In this document: positions 12,281-17,925 of the stretch, piece after piece | Layout: each line of letters opens with the position of its first letter | Numbering within the stretch: position 1 is the stretch's first letter | Assembly: GCA_001817765.1 (NCBI GenBank) | Contig: MHIZ01000031.1 | Location: forward strand, 1-17,925 | Direction: 5' to 3' | Length of the DNA stretch: 17,925 bases | Origin: Candidatus Colwellbacteria bacterium RIFCSPLOWO2_02_FULL_44_20b | Lineage (GTDB): Bacteria; Patescibacteriota; Minisyncoccia; UBA6257; Colwellbacteraceae | The notes under the pieces: generated by a model | Told to the model about the DNA's origin: nothing | What the model saw: the letters and a program-made list of their open reading frames with translations, nothing else | The model's database searches: none | Position numbers and translations under genes: made by a program

Positions 12281-13267
12281 AAGACGATTCACATGCAGGA
12301 ACCAAAATTCTACAATCTGCTGAAAGTGATGGAGAGGCACGACAAGACCGCGGATGCGAGCGCGCGGGCGGTCCAGCGTTTGAAGGCGGACCAGTCCGCG
12401 CTACCGCCCCTACTCGCCAAGTGCGCTGACTATTGGCGTTACGATGAGGAGCTGGCTGGTGAGACAGTCGCCAAATACGTCACTACCTTGAACCGGCTGT
12501 TCCGAGACTTGCCGCACGTGCTTTCCCCTGCGGATTTGCGGCTCGACGACATAACCGAGTTGAAGAAGACAATGAAGCAGCGCGGCGTTGGACCGTCCGG
12601 CATAAACAGCGCGGTGTTTGCCCTGCGGAAGTTTTTGACGTACTGCCGGGATGTACAAAAGCTCAAGGTTCTCGACCCGAAGGAGATTCAGAAAGCTCGC
12701 GAGCTGAGGCGCGAAGTGGTGTACCTTGATAGGCAAGAGCTGATAAGTTTTTTCAGGACCATGAATGTGAAAACAAAGCGCGGTTTGCGAATGAGGACAC
12801 TCGTTCACGTATTACTCACTACTGGTATGCGTATATCCGAGGCGCTTAGTCTGAATCGGGACGACATCGATTGGGAACGGAAGGAAGCGGTGATAATCGG
12901 GAAGGGGAGCAAGCAAAGGACGGTTTACTTCACGGACGAATGTCTCCGGTGGTTGAAGGTGTACCTATCAATGCGTGCAGATGGGAACCACGCGCTATTT
13001 GTGACGTTCGGGTCCCGACCAAAGCGTCTCCAGCGCTACGACCTTTCAAAATCGTTCAGGCACTACGCAAGACTTGCGGGGATCAATAAGAGACTGACTC
13101 CGAATATCCTGCGGCATACCTTCGGGACCATTTTGATGGAAAACGGCGCCCCGCTCCCGCACATACAAAAATTGCTCGGCCATTCGGATATAAAAACTAC
13201 CGCAAAGTACTACCTCGGGGCCGATAAGGAAGCAGTAAAAAAATCGCATGAAAGGTACCTGCGCTGA
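12263..13267 (+). CDS. Second tyrosine recombinase, paralogue of the first
   Basis: A site-specific recombinase of 334 residues. The N-terminal core-binding region (about 45-135) and catalytic domain (about 150-330) align with the first recombinase (36-1007) with about half the residues identical by eye in the C-terminal part. Catalytic residues: R190 in GMRISEAL, K214 in GKGSKQR, R284 in NILRH, H307 in LLGHSD, nucleophile Y317 in KYYLG. The first histidine of the HxxR motif is asparagine here (N281). ATG 12263 lies in the spacer of an inverted repeat and has no ribosome-binding site; ATG 12293 is an alternative. It follows the replication gene by 35 bases and may serve to resolve, integrate or maintain the element. 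Confidence 0.92.
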   Translation: MGKWDDKTIHMQEPKFYNLLKVMERHDKTADASARAVQRLKADQSALPPLLAKCADYWRYDEELAGETVAKYVTTLNRLFRDLPHVLSPADLRLDDITELKKTMKQRGVGPSGINSAVFALRKFLTYCRDVQKLKVLDPKEIQKARELRREVVYLDRQELISFFRTMNVKTKRGLRMRTLVHVLLTTGMRISEALSLNRDDIDWERKEAVIIGKGSKQRTVYFTDECLRWLKVYLSMRADGNHALFVTFGSRPKRLQRYDLSKSFRHYARLAGINKRLTPNILRHTFGTILMENGAPLPHIQKLLGHSDIKTTAKYYLGADKEAVKKSHERYLR

Positions 13268-13279
13268 AGCCGGACGAAG

Positions 13280-13309
13280 TTTGCATATATGGGCTCCAAA
13301 TGAGATAAT
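13280..13309 (+). promoter_or_regulatory. Possible promoter of the restriction-modification cassette
   Basis: TTTGCA (13280-13285) and GATAAT (13304-13309) with an 18-base spacer, 44 bases before the methyltransferase start. The match is moderate. Confidence 0.35.
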
Positions 13310-13352
13310 AAACTCCGAAAGACTACGAAAATAGAAGAGGCAATCGCCCGCC

Positions 13353-14516
13353 ATGGTAAATACAAACGGCAAAAGAAAAAAAATTCCAAAACTGACGGAG
13401 CTTAGGTACGGAGAACTTTTCAGCGGCCCCGGGGGGCTTGCTCTGGGCGCAATGAACGCGGAAGCCGAAAAAAACGGCGCCGCCTATAAAATCGCGCATC
13501 AATGGGCAAACGACTATGACAGCGACGCTTGCGCTACCTACCGCCGAAATATCGCCCCTGACAAGCCCGAATCAGTTATATGCGGGGATGTTCGCAAGTT
13601 GCGGATAGAATCGCTAGGACCGATAGATATTTTCGCATTCGGCTTCCCCTGCAATGATTTCAGCGTCGTAGGGGAGCAGAAGGGGTTTAATGGCGAATAC
13701 GGCCCCCTCTACACCTACGGAGTCAAAGTTATCAAACGGTTCGAGCCGAAGTTCTTTGTTGCGGAAAATGTCGGGGGGCTCAGAAGCGCCAATGACGGCA
13801 AGGCTTTCTCGAAAATCCTAGAAGACTTGCACCACGCCGGCCGCGGTTATACTGTTACCCCGCATTTATACAAATTCGAAGAGTACGGGGTCCCCCAGAG
13901 GCGCCATAGGATTATTATAGTAGGAGTGCGGAGCGACTTGCAGACCGCTTTTCGCATACCTGCACCGACGACGCAGGGCAAATATATAACCGCCAAGGAG
14001 GCGATAACCAGTCCCCCTATTTCCAAAGATGCTCCCAATAACCAGCTGACATTTCAGCATCCCAGGGTTATCGAGCGGTTGAAGCACATCAAGCCGGGGC
14101 AAAATATTTGGGAGGCAAATGTACCCAGTCACTTGGCTTTAAGGGTTAAGAGCGCTCGAATGAGCCAGATTTACAAGAGGCTGGACACAGTAAGGCCGTC
14201 ATATACCGTGACAGGAAGCGGCGGCGGCGGGACTCATATATATCATTGGAAGGAACACCGCGCTCTCACAAATAGGGAAAGGGCGAGGTTGCAAACGTTC
14301 CCGGACGACTTTGTCTTTGAGGGGAGCAAGGAATCAGTGAGAAAACAAATAGGCATGGCCGTCCCGCCTCGCGCCTCTGAAATAATATTCCGCTCGATTT
14401 TATTCATGGTAGCAGGCAAGGCCTATGATTATATAGACCCCAATGGCGCAGGCGCCCGCCCTGAGCTTCTGAGCGACCAGCTGAAACTGCCGTTAAGCCA
14501 AGCGCTGAAAAAATGA
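13353..14516 (+). CDS. DNA (cytosine-5-) methyltransferase
   Basis: Transfers a methyl group from S-adenosylmethionine to carbon 5 of cytosine in a specific site, protecting DNA from the partner nuclease. It has 387 residues, typical for a type II enzyme. Motifs in order: I ELFSGPGGLALG (21-32); IV GFPCNDFS (97-104) with catalytic C100; VI AENVGG (137-142); VIII PQRRHRI (181-187); IX RERARLQTFPDD (308-319); X QIGMAVPP (332-339). The target-recognition region is about 205-300, with SGGGGTHIYHW before motif IX. The usual PCQ of motif IV is PCN. GAGG lies about 13 bases before ATG 13353, a weak site. The stop overlaps the next gene as ATGA. The recognition sequence cannot be read from this. Confidence 0.95.
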   Translation: MVNTNGKRKKIPKLTELRYGELFSGPGGLALGAMNAEAEKNGAAYKIAHQWANDYDSDACATYRRNIAPDKPESVICGDVRKLRIESLGPIDIFAFGFPCNDFSVVGEQKGFNGEYGPLYTYGVKVIKRFEPKFFVAENVGGLRSANDGKAFSKILEDLHHAGRGYTVTPHLYKFEEYGVPQRRHRIIIVGVRSDLQTAFRIPAPTTQGKYITAKEAITSPPISKDAPNNQLTFQHPRVIERLKHIKPGQNIWEANVPSHLALRVKSARMSQIYKRLDTVRPSYTVTGSGGGGTHIYHWKEHRALTNRERARLQTFPDDFVFEGSKESVRKQIGMAVPPRASEIIFRSILFMVAGKAYDYIDPNGAGARPELLSDQLKLPLSQALKK

Positions 14517-15475
14517 CCGTAGAACAGCAGATTGCTTCTGTGGCCGACATACTGCGCGTGGATGAGGAGACGGCCAGGGTGTTTTTGGACAAGGCGGAAA
14601 TGGGCGGCGACCTCGACGGCCTCGAGTTTTCGAATTGGCTTGAGGAACGCTTCAAGCCAAATGTGTATTTTCTGGACCAAAATGAATATGCAAAGATGCT
14701 CGTTGACGCGCTGAAGATACTGCCCAATGTGGCTGGAACGGACTACGGGTCAAGCAGGCAGCGCGATCTTGCCCAGCTCTGGGCCGATACTACGCGCGGG
14801 TACCTGGGCGAGCAGGCGATGGTCAAATTTCTGGATGACAAATTCGGAATTGAAGCCAAGCTAGCGCATGAGCGCGGAAAGCTGGAGGATTTTCTCCCCT
14901 TGGATATTTCCGAGGTTCGCGAGCGCGGGAGCGAGTGGAGAAAGCCTGGACTTAGGCTTGGAGTGAAGGCGGTCAAGTTCAACGGAATTTGGATGGACAT
15001 ACCCGGCGACCAATTTGACCATACAGATATACATGCTTTGGTGAAAGTCGGCGTTGGGAGGGAGAGTTTGATTGCATATCTCAAGTCGATAAGCGTATTC
15101 AAGGACAAGGTTTTGAAGCAGGGAGAGGCGGCCGGTTCGCTAACCAGCTCGGAGTCTAAAAAGTTGTATGAAGAGTTGCCAGACTTCAAATCTATCCCGG
15201 TGTACATATCTGGCTTTGTTCCGAAAAATTCGCATTATAAACCCTTGGCATATTCTGGGCACAAAGGCCGGATACATTACACCGTGACTTCCTGGAATGG
15301 GCCAATCAGGCCCGGGGACTTGGATGAAATTAAGAAGCGCGAAGGCTTGCCGCAAGGCGGGAGGGTGAAGTTTTTAGGCATCGGGGATTTTTCTCATGAC
15401 GCCGGTTACCTTTTCAGCACGGGAAAATTGCTCTGGAGCACGGATGACTGGAAAAAACATTTGAGCGGGCTGTAG
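14513..15475 (+). CDS. Probable type II restriction endonuclease
   Basis: A 320-residue protein placed between the methyltransferase, which it overlaps by four bases (ATGA), and vsr. This position is the main argument for a restriction enzyme. In the sequence, GYLGEQAMVKFLDDKFG (97-112, with E100), LPLDISEV (128-135, with D131) and LRLGVKAVKFNGIWMDI (147-163, with K152 and K155) are consistent with a degenerate PD-(D/E)XK core; the usual E or Q two residues before K is not present, so the active site is only tentatively placed. The C-terminal part has strand-rich segments (SIPVYISGF, GRIHYTVTSWNGPI) that may read DNA. I do not recognise the family, so specificity is unknown. Ribosome coupling with the methyltransferase would keep their amounts linked. 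Confidence 0.7.
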   Translation: MTVEQQIASVADILRVDEETARVFLDKAEMGGDLDGLEFSNWLEERFKPNVYFLDQNEYAKMLVDALKILPNVAGTDYGSSRQRDLAQLWADTTRGYLGEQAMVKFLDDKFGIEAKLAHERGKLEDFLPLDISEVRERGSEWRKPGLRLGVKAVKFNGIWMDIPGDQFDHTDIHALVKVGVGRESLIAYLKSISVFKDKVLKQGEAAGSLTSSESKKLYEELPDFKSIPVYISGFVPKNSHYKPLAYSGHKGRIHYTVTSWNGPIRPGDLDEIKKREGLPQGGRVKFLGIGDFSHDAGYLFSTGKLLWSTDDWKKHLSGL

Positions 15476-15481
15476 CGCGAA

Positions 15482-15886
15482 ATGGCCGACGTATTTTCAA
15501 AAGAGAAACGAAGCCAGATAATGTCCCGGATACGCTCGAAAAATACGGACGCGGAGAAGTCCGTTTTTCGGTTCTTGAGGGCCAGCGGAATTTATTTTGT
15601 CAGGCATTATGCGAAAGTGCCGGGCCGGCCAGATGTCGCCGTCCCCACGAAACAAAAGGCAGTTTTCATCGATGGAGATTTTTGGCATGGCTGGCGGTTT
15701 GCCAGCAAAAAAGCAAAGCTCCCGCGCCGCTATTGGCTGAATAAAATATCGTCAAATATAAAAAGGGATAAAATCAACCGGTTGAAGCTGAAAAATTCTG
15801 GGTGGAAAGTTTTGAGAGTTTGGGAGCATGAGCTGAAGCGGGACAAAGAGAAAACTTTTCAAAAAATTGCAAAATTTCTTGCTTGA
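15482..15886 (+). CDS. vsr: Very short patch repair endonuclease Vsr-like
   Basis: Nicks DNA 5' of T in T:G mismatches made by deamination of 5-methylcytosine, starting repair at sites of the neighbouring methyltransferase. At 134 residues it has the usual length. Key positions match E. coli Vsr numbering: E25, D51 in GRPD and H69 in DFWHG are present; H64 is aspartate. The zinc ligands of the E. coli enzyme (C66, H71, C73, C117) are D66, W71, F73 and H116 here, so this is a zinc-free subfamily (FIDGDFWHGW...WEHELKRD). It begins six bases after the endonuclease stop without a clear ribosome-binding site, completing a three-gene operon. The next promoter overlaps its stop codon. Confidence 0.92.
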   Translation: MADVFSKEKRSQIMSRIRSKNTDAEKSVFRFLRASGIYFVRHYAKVPGRPDVAVPTKQKAVFIDGDFWHGWRFASKKAKLPRRYWLNKISSNIKRDKINRLKLKNSGWKVLRVWEHELKRDKEKTFQKIAKFLA

Positions 15887-15910
15887 CGCCCCTAGCCAGC
15901 GTAGTAAGAT
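15883..15910 (+). promoter_or_regulatory. Promoter overlapping the end of vsr
   Basis: TTGACG (15883-15888) overlaps the vsr stop; TAAGAT (15905-15910) lies after a 16-base spacer (GATACT at 15908-15913 is an alternative with a spacer of 19). Transcription would begin near 15918 into a gene-free region. Confidence 0.5.
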
Positions 15911-15917
15911 ACTCCTA

Positions 15918-16293
15918 CAGAAAGTTCTTAATAGTAATATCTTTGTAGAAACACGGGGAAAAGGCGCGCATCTCGTCGCTTATCACCTCCTTTCTAAGGA
16001 GTACAACCTTAGTTCTCCGCCTTTGGCGGGGAATAAAGGTCGATTCTGTTTCTGGGTATCAACGCATACTCGGAAACTCAAAAAGTCCCGATCACGTTGC
16101 CCTCCGGGGCAATAGCGACGGGCATTCACGCGTACTTATTTCCTACCTGCCCCGTAGCCGTTATCGCAAGATGATGGAATGCGGAAGCCGGTCCTGATAT
16201 AGCGAAGTCGGAAAGATAATATCAATCCAACCAAGTGGTATCGGGGTCACTATCCAATTGCCAAATCAAAAACCGCCCAAATGGGCGGTTTTT
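15918..16293 (+). ncRNA. Candidate structured non-coding RNA of about 375 nt
   Basis: No gene fits this stretch, yet it runs from a promoter to a strong terminator and is rich in helices: CTACA/TGTAG near 15913-15948; CTCCTT/AAGGAG (15987-16001) with a three-base loop; CCGCC/GGCGG (16017-16029); TTGCCC/GGGCAA (16097-16112) around TCCG, a UNCG-type tetraloop; ACGGGC with GCCCCGT (16118-16123, 16149-16155, one bulge); and GATAT/ATATC near 16197-16222. The 12 bases ATCACCTCCTTT (15982-15993) equal the anti-Shine-Dalgarno 3' end of 16S rRNA. I find no tmRNA, RNase P, 6S or group I/II intron core. A decayed sequence remains possible. Confidence 0.5.
16268..16293. terminator. Bidirectional intrinsic terminator
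   Basis: AAAAACCGCCC (16268-16278) pairs perfectly with GGGCGGTTTTT (16283-16293) around AAAT. It would end the candidate RNA on the plus strand and, read the other way, the minus-strand gene that stops at 16311. Confidence 0.9.
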
Positions 16294-16310
16294 GAATACT
16301 TATTATCCTT

Positions 16311-17045
16311 TCAGCGATTTGTTTTGGTTTCGGTCACCTGGCTTAAGGCGGTTTTATCTCTGTTTGAGCCGATATATATAATTAGTAGCCGTAAATACTC
16401 GTCTATCTGTTTTAGTACCTCCTCCGGGGGTTTACTCTCAACCTGCTTGTCTTTTTCAGTGGGGTAGATGCGGAGGGTTGTTATTCGAGCTGTCCCTTTT
16501 GCGTCAGATGCAGTTCCTTTCATGCTTCTAGGGCTCTTTTCATGGGCGATTTCTTGATCTCTGTAATCGCTGACATCGTTTTTTAGTCGTCCCACAATTT
16601 CTAACAGTTCTTCTCCGGGAATTGAGATGTTTCTCGCTGCGGCATATTTTTTAATATTCTTGGTCAGATCATCATGGGAGTCCAAAGGGCTCCTCTGTGC
16701 TTTCCCAAAATAGAATTCGAGAGCCCTGGCAGCCTTGTCCAATAGTATCTTCGCAAACAAATAAAATGACTCGATTTCTAAGTGAAGTATTAGAGTAGAA
16801 TGACTGTTATTTTCCAAAAGCCGTGATTGTTCAGTACTTAAAGCACCCTCACGATCTTTAAAGGACGTCTGTAAGGCATTCAAAGTTGCGTGGAACTCTG
16901 TACCAGCGTTCTTACACCTCTCGAGAATTATCGCGAGAAATTCATAGTATCTCAACACCTTGGAGAAAGAGAACGCGAACATGTTGTTATGTTTCGTAGA
17001 GAACCTATCCCTCTCACTATGTATGAACTGTTTCCAAGTGTGCAT
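16311..17045 (-). CDS. Uncharacterised helical protein with a HEPN-like motif
   Basis: A 244-residue protein, almost wholly helical, of no named family that I recognise. Residues 157-173 (NDVSDYRDQEIAHEKSP) contain R162-x5-H168, in the style of the R-x(4-6)-H motif of HEPN domains, whose members are often RNA-cleaving toxins of defence or toxin-antitoxin systems; the helices before it (about 84-135) would form the rest of the bundle. HEPN motifs without catalysis also exist, so nuclease activity is inference. The start may be ATG 17045 or ATG 16982; neither has a ribosome-binding site. By eye it is AT-rich, like the 1036-1938 gene. It stands alone, with its own terminator, between the R-M cassette and the helicase. 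Confidence 0.7.
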   Translation of the reverse strand: MHTWKQFIHSERDRFSTKHNNMFAFSFSKVLRYYEFLAIILERCKNAGTEFHATLNALQTSFKDREGALSTEQSRLLENNSHSTLILHLEIESFYLFAKILLDKAARALEFYFGKAQRSPLDSHDDLTKNIKKYAAARNISIPGEELLEIVGRLKNDVSDYRDQEIAHEKSPRSMKGTASDAKGTARITTLRIYPTEKDKQVESKPPEEVLKQIDEYLRLLIIYIGSNRDKTALSQVTETKTNR

Positions 17046-17136
17046 CCACTTTTTGTTTACATGATTATGCGATTAATTTTAGCATTTTTTATTGTCTGGT
17101 ACGAGGCACCAACTTCATATTTATTAGCGGTCACTC

Positions 17137-17165
17137 TGGACAAAATCCTGAAAAGCTGTTATACT
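17137..17165 (+). promoter_or_regulatory. Promoter of the DEAD-box helicase
   Basis: TGGACA (17137-17142) and TATACT (17160-17165), spacer 17. Expected transcription start at about 17172-17174, at the ATG itself, so the mRNA would be leaderless. Confidence 0.65.
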
Positions 17166-17173
17166 CTCGTCTC

Positions 17174-17925
17174 ATGTCAAACACGAGTTCAAACGCTCCC
17201 ATTCCGTCTCTCACTTTTGACGGACTAGGCATTGCCCCACGGCTGTTGCAGATTTTGGATACTCTGAAATTTACGTCCCCCACACCCATCCAGCACAAAT
17301 CCATTCCCGTCGCTATCGAGGGCAAAGACATCATTGGTATAGCGCAAACAGGTACAGGCAAGACTTTGGCTTTTGGCGTGCCCATGATCCAGCGCCTCGC
17401 CCAGCGAAAGGGCATGGGACTGGTGCTTCTGCCCACTCGCGAACTCGCGATCCAGGTCAATGAACATTTGCAGAAAATCGGCCGCTCTATAGGAATGCGT
17501 ACTGCGCTTCTCATAGGAGGAGCGTCTATGGGTATGCAGAGGCGCGAGATCAAAGCCCGTCCGCATATCATCATTTCCACCCCGGGACGGCTCATCGATA
17601 TCTTGCACCAGCGGTTCCTGACCCTCAAAGAGGTAAACGTGGTGGTTTTGGACGAGGCAGACCGGATGCTCGACATTGGTTTTGCCCCGCAGATCAACGA
17701 GATACTGAAACTTCTGCCAAAAGATCGGCAGACCATGCTTTTCTCGGCGACCATGCCCCGCGAGATCATCGCGCTTGCGAACCAACATATGCAGCTGCCG
17801 CTCCGAGTCGAAGTGGCCCCGTCCGGCACCGCCGCGGAAAAAGTTGAACAGGAATTGATCGTGGTGCGAAAAGACGAGAAGCTTCGGCTCCTGGAAAAAT
17901 TACTATACGATTATCACGGGTCCGT
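17174..17925 (+). CDS. DEAD-box ATP-dependent RNA helicase, cut by the window end
   Basis: Unwinds RNA duplexes using ATP, in ribosome assembly or RNA turnover. The first 250 residues are present and the frame runs on past 17925. Motifs: Q motif FTSPTPIQ (33-40), I AQTGTGKT (57-64), Ia PTREL (87-91), GG (115-116), Ib TPGR (136-139), II DEAD (160-163), III SAT (191-193). This completes the first RecA-like domain and starts the second. It is closest in style to the RhlE/CsdA group, but a definite name needs the C-terminus. ATG 17174 has no ribosome-binding site, in line with a leaderless transcript from the promoter just before it. It is probably a host gene beyond the accessory region. Confidence 0.95.
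   Translation, partial: MSNTSSNAPIPSLTFDGLGIAPRLLQILDTLKFTSPTPIQHKSIPVAIEGKDIIGIAQTGTGKTLAFGVPMIQRLAQRKGMGLVLLPTRELAIQVNEHLQKIGRSIGMRTALLIGGASMGMQRREIKARPHIIISTPGRLIDILHQRFLTLKEVNVVVLDEADRMLDIGFAPQINEILKLLPKDRQTMLFSATMPREIIALANQHMQLPLRVEVAPSGTAAEKVEQELIVVRKDEKLRLLEKLLYDYHGS

Noticed and set aside
13280..13330. A possible attachment-site core between recombinase 2 and the R-M cassette.
   Set aside because: No direct repeat of this stretch was found near the window start or end, so no boundaries can be claimed.
15951..16001. On the minus strand AGGAGGTGAT followed by an 18-codon frame from ATG at about 15969.
   Set aside because: The spacing of about 14 bases is too long and the peptide has no features; the plus-strand anti-Shine-Dalgarno reading is more notable.
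17131..17829. A long minus-strand frame of 232 codons, and another at 17225-17788.
   Set aside because: They are antisense to the DEAD-box helicase, whose motifs are all in place on the plus strand.
1..17925. Searches by eye for CRISPR arrays, tRNA genes, insertion sequences with transposases, and reverse transcriptases.
   Set aside because: None seen: no regularly spaced repeats, no tRNA T-loop motif in a cloverleaf, and no transposase or reverse-transcriptase motifs in any convincing reading frame.

Overview
The window looks like an accessory region of a small-genome bacterium, most likely a member of the Patescibacteria (Candidate Phyla Radiation, Parcubacteria-like). This rests on gene content and style: small uncharacterised proteins of a kind I associate with that group, few Shine-Dalgarno sites, at least one apparently leaderless gene, and very short intergenic distances. 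The taxonomic call is inference from one window.

Layout. (1) 1-2000: a tyrosine recombinase (36-1007, +) converges with a predicted PD-(D/E)XK-type nuclease (1036-1938, -). (2) 2000-4600: a strong promoter drives a structured leader ending in an attenuator-like hairpin, then a histidine phosphatase and a 40-codon ORF. A membrane protein and a repetitive charged protein with a duplicated motif follow. (3) 4700-5050: a striking minus-strand small-RNA candidate with its own promoter, a three-way-junction fold and a terminator. (4) 5048-7634: an uncharacterised protein, a TPR protein, an SppA-like S49 protease and a small coupled ORF, ending in a two-way terminator. (5) 7698-8301 (-): a SymE-like protein overlapping a zinc-ribbon protein. 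(6) 8647-9324: another zinc-ribbon protein. (7) 9422-12227: a perfect promoter, about 480 bases of nearly continuous hairpins, then an OB-fold-like (SSB-like) protein and a primase-polymerase/RecA-like helicase, that is, a plasmid- or phage-type replication module. (8) 12233-13267: a second, paralogous tyrosine recombinase whose start codon lies inside a 15-bp perfect inverted repeat. (9) 13353-15886: a restriction-modification cassette (C5 methyltransferase, probable endonuclease, Vsr). (10) 15883-16293: a promoter-to-terminator transcription unit with no gene, a candidate structured RNA of about 375 nt. (11) 16311-17045 (-): a helical protein with a HEPN-like motif. (12) 17174-end: a DEAD-box RNA helicase cut by the window edge, probably chromosomal.

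How it may work together. The two recombinases, the autonomous replication module and the R-M cassette suggest one or more integrated plasmid- or phage-like elements. The R-M genes, the nuclease-like and HEPN-like genes and the SymE-like gene are plausible defence or maintenance functions. No attachment-site repeats bounding the element could be identified by eye. The most unusual content is non-coding: at least four separate structured RNA regions (2035-2273, 4729-4863, 9457-9933, 15918-16293), three with good promoters in front and terminators behind or within, and none of which I can match to a known RNA family.
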